The notes beneath the pieces are model-generated. The model did not search any database. It saw nothing but the letters and a program-made list of their open reading frames with translations, and was not told the origin of the DNA. The position numbers and the translations under genes are program-made. Below are positions 9,495-18,424 of a DNA stretch of 64,000 nt, piece after piece (the stretch's first letter is position 1; every line of letters starts with the position of its first letter). Source of the DNA: Alcaligenes faecalis (GTDB lineage: Bacteria; Pseudomonadota; Gammaproteobacteria; Burkholderiales; Burkholderiaceae_B); contig NZ_CP168006.1 in the NCBI RefSeq assembly GCF_041521385.1, forward strand, positions 1,064,879 to 1,128,878. The letters run 5' to 3'.

Positions 9495-10395
9495 GTTCTG
9501 CCTCCTTGACGGGAGCCTGTTCGGCTGCCGTGGCCTGCCCTCGCAAGATACGATCCTCGCTGTAGGTACGCCAGGCTGACAACAGACCAGACCCGATAAT
9601 CAATGCCATCCCTGCCCAGGCTAACCAGTCAGGCACATCTCCCCAGAAAGCGATACCAATCAGGGCGGCGAAAATAATGGTGGTGTATTGCAAGGCGGCG
9701 GTCAACAAGGCCGAACCCAGCCCAAAAGCACGCGTCATGGTCAATTGCCCAAACAAACCCGATAAGCCTACACCCAACAGGGATAGCCAGGCACGCCAAC
9801 TCAGTTCGCGCCAACCTTCCCACAGCAAACCAACCAGACTGGAACAGACGACAAAACAGGAAAACAGCAGCACGGTGCGCCACTCAGGCTCGCCTGAACG
9901 TCCCAGCGCACGCACCTGCATCATGGCCACTGCGCTCAAGGCACCCGCGCACAACCCCAACATGGCGGCCCACCATTGGTCTGGCGTAATACTGGGGCGC
10001 AGCACGCCGATCACCCCCATAAACCCCAATAACACAGCAATCAGACGCACAGGATCACGCTGAGTGCCGCCCCAGGCCAGCATCCAGAAAGCAATGAACA
10101 AGGGGGCGGTGTAGTTCAGGCTGACGGCAGTCGACAAGGGCAGATTCGCCAGAGCCAGAAAACCCAGCCACATGGAACTGACCCCGGACACATTACGCCG
10201 AATATGCAGCTTCCAGCTTTGAGGAGCCAGCCGCAAGCCACGGCTCTTTGCCCAGAACACCAAAAGAAGAACCGAGGGGACACCCCGGAACAAAACGATT
10301 TGTGCCATTGACGCCCCGGCATCGGCGGACACTTTGACACAGGCCCCCATAATGGCAAACATGGCGCAGGCTACCAGCATCCACAATGACTGCAT
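9487..10395 (-). CDS. EamA/DMT-superfamily transporter
   Basis: Inner-membrane protein of the drug/metabolite transporter superfamily. 302 residues with about ten hydrophobic segments arranged as two EamA repeats (about 1-135 and 145-285). The starts of the segments (MLVACAMFAIMGACVKVSAD and MMQVRALGRSGEPEWRTVLL) are typical. Substrate unknown; related proteins export amino acids or metabolites. It overlaps the sulfurtransferase downstream and is divergent from htpX. Confidence 0.88.
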   Translation of the reverse strand: MQSLWMLVACAMFAIMGACVKVSADAGASMAQIVLFRGVPSVLLLVFWAKSRGLRLAPQSWKLHIRRNVSGVSSMWLGFLALANLPLSTAVSLNYTAPLFIAFWMLAWGGTQRDPVRLIAVLLGFMGVIGVLRPSITPDQWWAAMLGLCAGALSAVAMMQVRALGRSGEPEWRTVLLFSCFVVCSSLVGLLWEGWRELSWRAWLSLLGVGLSGLFGQLTMTRAFGLGSALLTAALQYTTIIFAALIGIAFWGDVPDWLAWAGMALIIGSGLLSAWRTYSEDRILRGQATAAEQAPVKEAERV

Positions 10396-10446
10396 GTGAT
10401 CAAACCAAATTCAGTAATAAGGGAAAGGCATTACTATACTCCCGAC

Positions 10447-10475
10447 CTTGTAAAAGTGGCCCGGTAACCCCATGT
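10447..10475 (+). promoter_or_regulatory. Sigma-32 (heat-shock) type promoter for htpX
   Basis: CTTGTAA (10447-10453) and CCCCATGT (10468-10475) are spaced by 14 bases. They match the RpoH consensus CTTGAAA-N(11-16)-CCCCATNT with one mismatch. Transcription would start near 10482, giving a leader of about 160 bases before htpX. Confidence 0.75.
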
Positions 10476-10641
10476 CTAGACCACTTACACAACAGTCAGA
10501 ACCACAACACAAGAAACTATCTTGCCTGAAAGCTGACTAAAAGCTGAATCTTTTATTATCACGCCTGGAATCAAGGCTAAAATTCGCGCAGATCGTGTTC
10601 TCGCGATCACGATTTCTTCTGTCATACCGGAATCCGCATTC

Positions 10642-11523
10642 ATGAAACGAATTGTCCTTTTCTTAATAACCAACTTGGCCGTCATGCTGGTGCTCAGTGC
10701 CTCCATGAATATTTTGGGTGTGGGACGTTACCTGAACGCGCAAGGTCTGGACCTGACTCAATTGCTGATTTTTTCGGCCTTGGTCGGTTTTACCGGCGCC
10801 ATCATTTCCTTGCTGATGAGCAAATGGATGGCCAAGCAAAGCGTGAACGCCCGCGTCATTGACCCGAACGCCCCCGCCAATGCTGAAGAAGCCTGGCTGG
10901 TGGATACCGTGCACCAGTTGGCCGACCGTGCCGGTATTGGCCGCCCAGAAGTGGCTATTTACGACGGAGAACCCAATGCCTTTGCCACCGGCGCGTTCAA
11001 GAATGATGCGCTGGTCGCCGTGTCCACCGGCTTGCTGCGCGGCATGACCGAAGAAGAAGTCATGGCCGTACTCGGTCACGAGGTTGCCCACATTGCCAAT
11101 GGCGATATGGTCACCCTGACCTTGATCCAGGGCGTGGTGAACACCTTTGTGATCTTCCTGGCCCGTCTGGCCGGCTACTTTGTGGACCGCGTGCTGCTGC
11201 GCAATGATCGCGACGTAGGCATGGGTTACTACGCCTCGGTCTTTGTGTTTGAACTGATTTTTGGCGTATTGGCCTCCATCATCGTGGCCTGGTTCTCGCG
11301 TCAACGTGAGTACCGTGCCGATGCCGGCTCCGCCCAGTTGCTGGGTTCACGTCAGCCCATGATCCATGCTCTGGCCCGCCTGGGTGGCATGGCTCCTGGC
11401 GAACTGCCCAAGAACTTTGAAGCCTCCGGTATTTCAGGTGGTCGCTCCATCAGCGCAATCTTCGCATCTCACCCCCCTATCGCGGCCCGTATCCAGGCTT
11501 TGCAAAGCGCCCAGTCGGTCTAA
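10642..11523 (+). CDS. htpX: Membrane zinc metalloprotease HtpX
   Basis: Heat-shock-inducible inner-membrane protease that degrades misfolded membrane proteins together with FtsH. 293 residues. Two N-terminal membrane segments (about 5-22 and 40-60) precede the M48 catalytic domain. The zinc site HEVAH is at about 146-150 and the third ligand is probably Glu223 in REYRAD. Two further hydrophobic segments lie around 157-178 and 196-217. A sigma-32-type promoter is present upstream, consistent with its role. Transcription ends at a strong terminator 34 bases after the stop. Confidence 0.97.
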   Translation: MKRIVLFLITNLAVMLVLSASMNILGVGRYLNAQGLDLTQLLIFSALVGFTGAIISLLMSKWMAKQSVNARVIDPNAPANAEEAWLVDTVHQLADRAGIGRPEVAIYDGEPNAFATGAFKNDALVAVSTGLLRGMTEEEVMAVLGHEVAHIANGDMVTLTLIQGVVNTFVIFLARLAGYFVDRVLLRNDRDVGMGYYASVFVFELIFGVLASIIVAWFSRQREYRADAGSAQLLGSRQPMIHALARLGGMAPGELPKNFEASGISGGRSISAIFASHPPIAARIQALQSAQSV

Positions 11524-11554
11524 GAGCACAGACAACCTGAACGGCACTGCCCAA

Positions 11555-11597
11555 TAAAACGCCCCAAAAGCCAATGTGCTTTTGGGGCGTTTTTTAT
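11555..11597. terminator. Bidirectional intrinsic terminator
   Basis: Long stem AAACGCCCCAAAAG / CTTTTGGGGCGTTT with T-runs on both strands, lying between the convergent htpX and GyrI-like genes. Confidence 0.9.
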
Positions 11598-11611
11598 ACC
11601 TTAACGTGAAC

Positions 11612-12217
11612 TTAGCGTATTGGCTGCCGGACGATCATCTTGTGCCGACTCGACGATACCGTGCTCCAGTCATGCAGATAGATCTCGTGGTACACGCCTA
11701 AAGGCTCCAGCCCTTCCTGTGGCAGGAACTTGGTATAGAGCTGCGACAACAAGGCCGACAGATCCGCTTGGGAGCCTACGTGCATCACCTGCACGCATTT
11801 GCCCTCTGTCACGGCTTCCCAGCGAGGAACCGGCGCATTCCCCAACTGAGCACGCATCTGAGCCACCGCACCCTCCAGTCCCGCCCTGTCAGCCCACACG
11901 GGCAGCGTCATTTGCACGCGCCATTGCCAGTTTTCCCGCCGCCCTGCTTCCAGATCGTTCGGATCATCGGCCCAGTACAGAATTTCAACCGGCGCTTCCA
12001 TAAAGTCACGGCCCATACGCTGGCGTGCCTCCCGACGGATAGGCTCAATAGCCATCCGCAAGGTCTTGATGGCAGCCCCCACGGCCGCAGGCTCGGGCGC
12101 ACCGTGGCCATCCAAAATAGCAAAGGGCAAAGTCGGCACGTCCAGCACCCGGAAATGGTGCTGCAAAGGCGCATACAACATCTTCAGGGTTTCGACGTCC
12201 TGGCTTAAATCAATCAT
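11612..12217 (-). CDS. GyrI-like small-molecule-binding domain protein
   Basis: 201 residues from the ATG at 12217, chosen because GAGGAAAAC stands directly before it; ATGs at 12232 and 12244 are alternatives. The sequence VLDVPTLPFAILDGHGAPEPA and a later VEILYW segment match the stand-alone GyrI-like/SHS2 fold, which binds or hydrolyses small hydrophobic compounds. There is no DNA-binding domain, so it is not an AraC-type regulator. It follows the GNAT gene by 39 bases on the same strand. Role is probably sequestration or detoxification, an inference from family. Confidence 0.75.
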   Translation of the reverse strand: MIDLSQDVETLKMLYAPLQHHFRVLDVPTLPFAILDGHGAPEPAAVGAAIKTLRMAIEPIRREARQRMGRDFMEAPVEILYWADDPNDLEAGRRENWQWRVQMTLPVWADRAGLEGAVAQMRAQLGNAPVPRWEAVTEGKCVQVMHVGSQADLSALLSQLYTKFLPQEGLEPLGVYHEIYLHDWSTVSSSRHKMIVRQPIR

Positions 12218-12256
12218 GTTTTCCTCAGCCATAAGGGGTCTCACACAACTCCATGC

Positions 12257-12715
12257 TTAATCAGGAAAGTGATACTCCAAAATATCGTCACCGAACGCAT
12301 CTCGCTGGCCGCTTTCGGTCCAGCCCAAATAGCGATAGAAACCATAAGAGCGCACCTGAGGATCACTACTACAGGCCAGGAACAGGCGCGTAAAACCACG
12401 CCCCTGCAAGTCTTGCATCATCTGTGTCAACAGACGACGGCCTAAACCTAGGCTTTCATATTCGGGCAACAACGCCAGCACCATGATCTCGCCGCTCTCG
12501 CGATCACCAAAGCAATAGCCAGCCATCTGTTCATCGACCAGGGCAACATAGCCGGGGCAGCTCTCCTCTTCGATACCTGCGGCCCAGCTTTCGGCGGTAA
12601 CGCCCAAAGCCGCCAGATCCTGCTCAGAAAAAGCATTCTCACGAGTCAGACCTCGAATACGCAGGCATTCACGAGCATCGTCAGGCACGGCTGCACGCAA
12701 GACGGTCTTGCTCAT
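12257..12715 (-). CDS. GNAT-family N-acetyltransferase
   Basis: 152-residue acetyl-CoA-dependent acyltransferase. The family's acetyl-CoA loop is visible as LLPEYESLGLGRRLL (about 88-102, the R/Q-x-x-G-x-G/A region), and the C-terminal strand SYGFYRYLGW follows the usual GNAT pattern. Substrate is unknown. It lies between an exported hydrolase gene (61 bases upstream) and the GyrI-like gene on the same strand, possibly one operon. Confidence 0.85.
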   Translation of the reverse strand: MSKTVLRAAVPDDARECLRIRGLTRENAFSEQDLAALGVTAESWAAGIEEESCPGYVALVDEQMAGYCFGDRESGEIMVLALLPEYESLGLGRRLLTQMMQDLQGRGFTRLFLACSSDPQVRSYGFYRYLGWTESGQRDAFGDDILEYHFPD

Positions 12716-12776
12716 TCACTACTCCAAATAAAAAGAACGAGTACGGCAAATCATCATAGTGTCAACCCTAAAAAAC

Positions 12777-13730
12777 TTAAGGGATGTCACGCTTGAGCTG
12801 GTTTAGCCAGTGGGCAATATCGCCTACGACCTGTGGCATGGCCGAGCGACCATCGGCCTGTTTCATGACGTGATCCAGATCAGGATAGGTGCGCCACACC
12901 AAGAACGGGTTATCGACATGAGCCACCATCTCTGCAGCCGCTTGCGGCGAAACCGAGCTATCGCGCCCGGATTGAATGATCAGGGCAGGAATGCCAATCC
13001 GTCCTAGCACCTCTGCTTGATCCAGGTTCAGCATTTGCTGCCACCAATCGCGTCCATGCTGACTCATCTCAGTATCCAATCCAGCTTTGGCCTGTTGCAA
13101 AAAGTCACCCAAGCCATCGAGCATGGCTTGCTTGTCATCAGCGGGCATCTCTTGGGCTGAGGCACTATAGAGCACATCATCCTGAAACCAGCGCCCACCC
13201 CCGTTAAAACTGACTACCGCATCCAAATAAGAAGTCTGGGCCGCCAGCAAATGAACAATTACGGCTCCCTCGCTGCCACCCAAGGCAAAAATCTTGTCAT
13301 AGTGGGTCTGGCTTTGCAGTTGTTTGAGAACCGCATCCAGGTCCGCGACACGTTGCTGAGGATGATCGTGTTGAATATAGTCTGCCGGGCAGTCACTGCG
13401 CTCAGACTCATCGCTGGCAGACAAAGCGGCCGTCAGCGCATATTTTTCTACGGCAAGCACCTGGGCTTGCGGGCGGGTCTTGGCCAGGGTTTCCCAGACA
13501 AGGCTCTTATGCGCCACACTATTGCAATCCGAGCCCTGAACAATCAAGAGCAGTTCACGCACCCCGCTCTGGGGCGCGATAGCAGGCTGGACATAATAAT
13601 GAATGGCACTGCCATCCGGACGCGCCAATTCGTATGGTTGCACGTGTGCATGAACCTGCCGGGCCACCCCCCCAAAGACACCCAAGACAACAAAGCCCGC
13701 CAGGCGGGCTAAAGAAATTGAATATTCCAT
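12777..13730 (-). CDS. Exported alpha/beta hydrolase
   Basis: 317 residues from the ATG at 13730 (MEYSISLARL). A hydrophobic N-terminal segment (about 6-23) ending near HAH looks like a signal peptide, so the enzyme is probably periplasmic. The nucleophile elbow GGSEGA places Ser153, with Asp257 in SGRDSS and His287 in DLDHVM completing a plausible triad. Cys69 and Cys113 could form a disulfide. Related proteins are esterases or peptidases of the dienelactone hydrolase/BAAT-like kind; substrate is unknown. TTG at 13748 is an alternative start without clear support. Confidence 0.7.
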   Translation of the reverse strand: MEYSISLARLAGFVVLGVFGGVARQVHAHVQPYELARPDGSAIHYYVQPAIAPQSGVRELLLIVQGSDCNSVAHKSLVWETLAKTRPQAQVLAVEKYALTAALSASDESERSDCPADYIQHDHPQQRVADLDAVLKQLQSQTHYDKIFALGGSEGAVIVHLLAAQTSYLDAVVSFNGGGRWFQDDVLYSASAQEMPADDKQAMLDGLGDFLQQAKAGLDTEMSQHGRDWWQQMLNLDQAEVLGRIGIPALIIQSGRDSSVSPQAAAEMVAHVDNPFLVWRTYPDLDHVMKQADGRSAMPQVVGDIAHWLNQLKRDIP

Positions 13731-13938
13731 GACCGTACTGTGGCACAAAATGATCAGGAATGGATGAAAAAAAAGACTAACTAACGCCCTGACAAAAGGC
13801 CAGCAGCCAATACACGTGTTACCCGAAAAGACCAGCAGACTTGGCCTCGGAGTCGCTTAACAGCCCCCTCAGGCCTGGGAGTGCTTCCCTGAATCCTGAG
13901 TCTCACGCTTGTAAGATGCGCTGGGCTATTATTTAACA

Positions 13939-15603
13939 ATGAAAGAAATCTTCGCACTTCTCGATTTCGGGGGGTATATCGCTTTGCTGCTGTGGGGTAT
14001 CCACATGGTGCAAAGCGGTGTGCAACGCGCATTCGGTGCCGAACTGGGCATCTGGATGGGTCACGCGCTGGGCCGCCCTCGTCGCGCTTTTTTTGCAGGT
14101 GCAGCCATTACTGCCGCCATTCAAAGCAGTACCGCCACCGGGCTGATGATTACCAGCTTTGCGGCCACCGGCATGGTCGCCCTGGTTCCAGCCCTGGCCG
14201 CCATGCTGGGCGCCAATGTCGGCACGACGCTGATCGTGCAATTGCTGTCCTTCAAGATGACTGCCCTGGCCCCTGCCCTGATTCTTCTGGGTGTCTGGCT
14301 GTTCCGCTCGCAAGAGCCTGGACGCCGGCGCGATCTGGGCCGCGTCTTTATTGGTCTGGGCCTTTTGCTGCTGTCCCTGCACGAACTGGTGGGCCTGTTC
14401 TCGCCCATTCAGGACGCCCCCCTGCTGGAAACCATTCTGGAAGCACTGGCAAGCAGTCCCATGACAGGCATGTTGCTGGCGGCCCTGCTGACCTGGGCCG
14501 CACACTCCAGCGTAGCCATTGTCGTGTTGATCATCTCGCTGGCCAGCCATCAGCATATGGACCCACAACTAACCTACGCGCTGGTGCTGGGCGCCAACGT
14601 AGGGACGGCCATCAACCCAATTCTGGAAGGGGCAGGCGGCACCAAGGACCCAGCCAACAAACGCCTGCCCATCGGTAACTTGGGCACGCGTGTGTTTGGT
14701 TGCCTGATCGGCATGATTTTGCTGCCCTGGATTCCAGATTTGATGAACTGGTTTACCGATGACCCAGCGCGGGCTGTGGCCAACTTCCATACCTTCTTCA
14801 ATCTGGCCGTAGCCGCCTTGTTCCTGCCATTGCTCAAGCCCTATTCACGCTTACTGAGCCGCTATCTGCCCCGTCGCACCGACCCCGACGATCCTGGCCT
14901 GCCCTTGTATCTGGACCAATCCGCCCAGGAGGTCCCCGCGGTGGCCTTGGGCAATGCGGCGCGGGAAGCATTGCGCCTGTCCGATATGCTGCAGGAGATC
15001 CTGGATACGGCTCGTCAAAACATGCTGAACAATAGTGCCCAAAGCATTAACCATGCGCGCTATATCAGCAATGCCGTCAACCGTCTGGAGCCGCTGATCA
15101 CCACCTATCTGGCCAGCATGGACCAGGAAAACCTGAACAAGAAAGATACGCGTCGCCTGAACGATATTCTGACTTTTTCCACCAATATCTCGCACGCCGC
15201 CACCATCAGCGTCAATGGTCTGCTCAGCCATACGGCCAAGCTGCGCAAACAAGGATGGATACTGCAAGCGGAAGAACAAGCCGAGATTGGCAAGGTCATG
15301 GACAGGCTGATTCGCAACCAGCGTCAGGCCGCAGCCCTGTTTGTCGCCGAGGACGTAAAAACAGCCCGCTTCCTGGCCTTTGAAAAAGACTTCTTCCGTG
15401 AGCTGGAGGTGGCGGCCGCAGACCGTCATCTTCGCAAGATCAAGGCCGGTCAACTGGACGTTGCCGAGCAAGGCTCTTTGTATCTGGAGATTTTGCGTGA
15501 CGTGCGCACCATCAACTCCTATCTGGTCAGCGCCGCAGCCTATCCGATTCTGGCCAAGCACGACGAATTGCTCCCTAACCGGGTTCGCTCCAACGAAGAC
15601 TAG
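13939..15603 (+). CDS. Na+/phosphate cotransporter family protein with PhoU-like domain
   Basis: 554-residue membrane protein of the NptA/PF02690 family. The N-terminal two thirds (about 1-320) contains two inverted Na/Pi repeats, each with a Gln/Ser/Thr-rich signature: AAIQSSTATGLM (about 55-66) and HSSVAIVVLI (about 190-199). LGANVGT occurs in both. The C-terminal third (about 345-554) is a helical PhoU-like cytoplasmic domain, as in YjbB-type exporters. In other bacteria these proteins move phosphate with sodium. Monocistronic, closed by a terminator shared with polA. Confidence 0.88.
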   Translation: MKEIFALLDFGGYIALLLWGIHMVQSGVQRAFGAELGIWMGHALGRPRRAFFAGAAITAAIQSSTATGLMITSFAATGMVALVPALAAMLGANVGTTLIVQLLSFKMTALAPALILLGVWLFRSQEPGRRRDLGRVFIGLGLLLLSLHELVGLFSPIQDAPLLETILEALASSPMTGMLLAALLTWAAHSSVAIVVLIISLASHQHMDPQLTYALVLGANVGTAINPILEGAGGTKDPANKRLPIGNLGTRVFGCLIGMILLPWIPDLMNWFTDDPARAVANFHTFFNLAVAALFLPLLKPYSRLLSRYLPRRTDPDDPGLPLYLDQSAQEVPAVALGNAAREALRLSDMLQEILDTARQNMLNNSAQSINHARYISNAVNRLEPLITTYLASMDQENLNKKDTRRLNDILTFSTNISHAATISVNGLLSHTAKLRKQGWILQAEEQAEIGKVMDRLIRNQRQAAALFVAEDVKTARFLAFEKDFFRELEVAAADRHLRKIKAGQLDVAEQGSLYLEILRDVRTINSYLVSAAAYPILAKHDELLPNRVRSNED

Positions 15604-15657
15604 ACAGATCATCAGGGCTTACAACGCCCTGCCCACGAAATTCCAGCTACTCAGAAA

Positions 15658-15688
15658 CAGAAAGGCGACCATCAGGTCGCCTTTTCCT
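15658..15688. terminator. Bidirectional intrinsic terminator between Na/Pi gene and polA
   Basis: Stem AAAGGCGACC / GGTCGCCTTTT with short T-runs between two convergent stop codons. Confidence 0.8.
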
Positions 15689-15706
15689 TGAGCTTGCCAG
15701 AAAGCC

Positions 15707-18424
15707 TTAGTGAGCCTGCTCCCAGTTATCACCGACACCCACTTCAGCGACCAGCGGAATATCCAGCTTGGCCACATTGCACATCAAACCAGGCAGGTTC
15801 TCACGCAGCGTATCCAGTTCGTCCTCGGGCACATCAAATACCAGTTCGTCATGAACCTGCATGACCATCTGCGTGCGCAAACCCTTTTCTTCCAGCCAAC
15901 GCTGCACTGCCACCATGGCCATCTTGATCAGATCAGCCGAAGTACCCTGCATAGGCGCATTAATCGCAGCGCGTTCTGCACCGGCCATGCGCGGTCCTTT
16001 CGCCCCCTTCAGTTCAGGCAGCCATAGGCGGCGACCAAACACGGTTTCCACATAACCCTGCTCGTGCGCCTGCGCTTTGATGCGCGTCATGTAGCTGGCC
16101 ACGCCGGGGTAGCGGGCAAAATAACGATCAATATAGGCACGGGCCGCATCGCGGGTAATGCCCAGATTGCTGGCCAGGCCGAACTCACCCATGCCATAGA
16201 TCAGACCAAAGTTAATCGCCTTGGCCGCACGGCGCTGATCAGAGCTGACGTCCTTGGCATCCACCCCAAAGATCTCGGCAGCGGTGGCCGTGTGTACGTC
16301 CCCACCCTGCTCAAAGACCTGCTGCAAATTGGCGTCGCCCGACACATGCGCCATCACACGCAATTCGATCTGGGAATAGTCAGCCGAGACCACTTTGCCC
16401 AGTGCAGACACAAAGGCGGCGCGAACACGACGACCTTCTGCCGTACGCACCGGGATATTCTGCAAGTTGGGGTCGGAAGAGGCCAGACGCCCGGTAATGA
16501 CGGCAGCTTGTGCATAACGGGTATGTACGCGGCCACTATCCGGGTTCACCATTTTGGGCAGCTTGTCCGTGTAGGTGGACTTGAGTTTGGCCAGGCCACG
16601 GTACTCCAACAGCACCTGCGGCAAAGGGTAGTCCTGAGCCAAGCGGGTCAAGACATCCTCGTCGGTAGAGGGAGCACCGCTGGCCGTTTTACGCACCACC
16701 GGGATACCCAGCTTACCGAACAGAATTTCGCCCACTTGCTTGGGAGAGTTCATATTGAAGGGCTGATCGGCCAGTTCGTAGGCCTTGTTTTCCAGCTCCA
16801 GCATTTTCTGGCCCAGCTCGTGGCTTTGACGCGCCAAGGTCGGCACATCAATCTTGACGCCATTGCGCTCCACAATGGTCAGCACGTCCGAAGCCTGCAC
16901 TTCCAGCAAATAGATACGTTCCAGCCCCTCTTCCTTGGCTACTTGAGGGCGCAGGCACTGGTGCAGACGCAAAGTGTAGTCTGCATCTTCGCAGGCGTAC
17001 TGCGAGGCCACCTGAATATCCACCTCGTCAAAGCCGATCTGCTTGGCACCCTTGCCGCAGATATCCTCGTAAGACGCACCTTTCAGGCCCAGCCATTGCA
17101 AGGCCAACTCTTCCATGCCGACACGCTTGTGCGATTGCAGAACATACGCCTGCAACATGGTGTCCTCGCGGATACCGCGCAGGCTGACTTTTTCATTCAG
17201 CAGGACATGGGTATCGTATTTGGCATTGTGCAAGACCTTGGCCGCCTCAGCATTCTCCAGCCAAGGACGCAAGGTTTCCAGCACATGCTCTTTATCCAGT
17301 TGCTCTACATCCAGCGAACCACGGTGGGCGACCGGCACATAGAAAGCCTGACCCGCCTTAACCGATACAGACAAACCCACCATGCGCGCCATCAAAGGGT
17401 CCAGCGACGTGGTTTCCGTATCCAGCGCCACCAGCTCGGCCTTTTCCAGCAGGCTTAGCAGGGACTGCAACTGTTCTTTAGTCGTGACGGTCTGGTAATC
17501 CAGCTCAGCGGGGGCTGCAGGCGTTTCAGCTTCGACACGAGCATCCTGGGCAGGCACCCGTTTAGGATCATCCGTCAGTTCGCGCAACCAGGTGCGAAAA
17601 CCATAAGTCTCGTAAATATTCTGCAACGTGGCATTGTCACGCGGCTCCGGCTCCAAAGCCTCGAAATCCCCCGTAAAGCCGGGCACCTCGCAATCGAGCT
17701 TGACCGTGACCAGCTTGCGCGTCATTTCAAAATTGGCGCTGAAATCGCGCAAGTTCTGGCCGGCCACCCCCTTGATTTTGTCGGCATGCTGCAACAACTC
17801 GTCCAGGCTGCCATACTCGGCCAGCCACTTGGCGGCCGTCTTGGGGCCCACTTTGGGGACACCGGGAATATTGTCCGAAGTGTCGCCAATCAGCATCAAA
17901 TAATCGATAATCTGATCCGGGCGCACGCCGTATTTGCTGGTAACGCCTTCTACATCCAGCTTTTCGTTACTCATGGTGTTGACCAACTGCACATGCTCAT
18001 TGACCAACTGGGCCAAGTCCTTATCCCCGGTCGACACCACGGTCTCGATGCCATTTTCCGCAGCCAGACGAGAAAGCGTACCGATAATATCGTCGGCCTC
18101 TACCCCGGACTGACAAATCAGGTGCCAACCCATGGCGCGTACCGCTTTGTGAATAGGCTCTATTTGCACCGCCATGTCTTCGGGCATGGAAGGTCGGTTA
18201 GCCTTGTATTGATCGTACAGATCGTCCCGGAAAGTGCGGCCCTTGGCATCAAAAACGCATACCATATAGTCCGCCTGATAATCCTGTAACAAGCGGCGCA
18301 GCATATTGATGACCCCGTACAAGGCGCCTGTAGGCTGGCCTTGCGCGTTTCGCAGATCGGGCATCGCATGGTACGCTCGATACAGATAGCTGGAACCATC
18401 AACGAGCAACAAGGTTTTTTTCAT
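15707..18424 (-). CDS. polA: DNA polymerase I
   Basis: Repair and Okazaki-fragment-processing polymerase. 905 residues from the ATG at 18424 (MKKTLLLVDGSSYLYRAYHA), the conserved N-terminus of the 5'-3' exonuclease domain (about 1-290). The proofreading domain (about 330-510) retains the Asp/Glu pair in VALDTETTSLDP, so 3'-5' exonuclease activity is likely. The polymerase domain has SADYSQIELRVMAH (motif A), the O-helix region RRAAKAINFGLIYGM and MQVHDELV (motif C). The start codon shares the sequence CATG with the divergent LOG-family gene, so its promoter must lie inside that gene. Confidence 0.98.
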   Translation of the reverse strand: MKKTLLLVDGSSYLYRAYHAMPDLRNAQGQPTGALYGVINMLRRLLQDYQADYMVCVFDAKGRTFRDDLYDQYKANRPSMPEDMAVQIEPIHKAVRAMGWHLICQSGVEADDIIGTLSRLAAENGIETVVSTGDKDLAQLVNEHVQLVNTMSNEKLDVEGVTSKYGVRPDQIIDYLMLIGDTSDNIPGVPKVGPKTAAKWLAEYGSLDELLQHADKIKGVAGQNLRDFSANFEMTRKLVTVKLDCEVPGFTGDFEALEPEPRDNATLQNIYETYGFRTWLRELTDDPKRVPAQDARVEAETPAAPAELDYQTVTTKEQLQSLLSLLEKAELVALDTETTSLDPLMARMVGLSVSVKAGQAFYVPVAHRGSLDVEQLDKEHVLETLRPWLENAEAAKVLHNAKYDTHVLLNEKVSLRGIREDTMLQAYVLQSHKRVGMEELALQWLGLKGASYEDICGKGAKQIGFDEVDIQVASQYACEDADYTLRLHQCLRPQVAKEEGLERIYLLEVQASDVLTIVERNGVKIDVPTLARQSHELGQKMLELENKAYELADQPFNMNSPKQVGEILFGKLGIPVVRKTASGAPSTDEDVLTRLAQDYPLPQVLLEYRGLAKLKSTYTDKLPKMVNPDSGRVHTRYAQAAVITGRLASSDPNLQNIPVRTAEGRRVRAAFVSALGKVVSADYSQIELRVMAHVSGDANLQQVFEQGGDVHTATAAEIFGVDAKDVSSDQRRAAKAINFGLIYGMGEFGLASNLGITRDAARAYIDRYFARYPGVASYMTRIKAQAHEQGYVETVFGRRLWLPELKGAKGPRMAGAERAAINAPMQGTSADLIKMAMVAVQRWLEEKGLRTQMVMQVHDELVFDVPEDELDTLRENLPGLMCNVAKLDIPLVAEVGVGDNWEQAH

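Noticed and set aside
16064..17458. 464-codon plus-strand frame opposite polA
   Set aside because: Antisense shadow, no recognisable motif or ribosome binding site.
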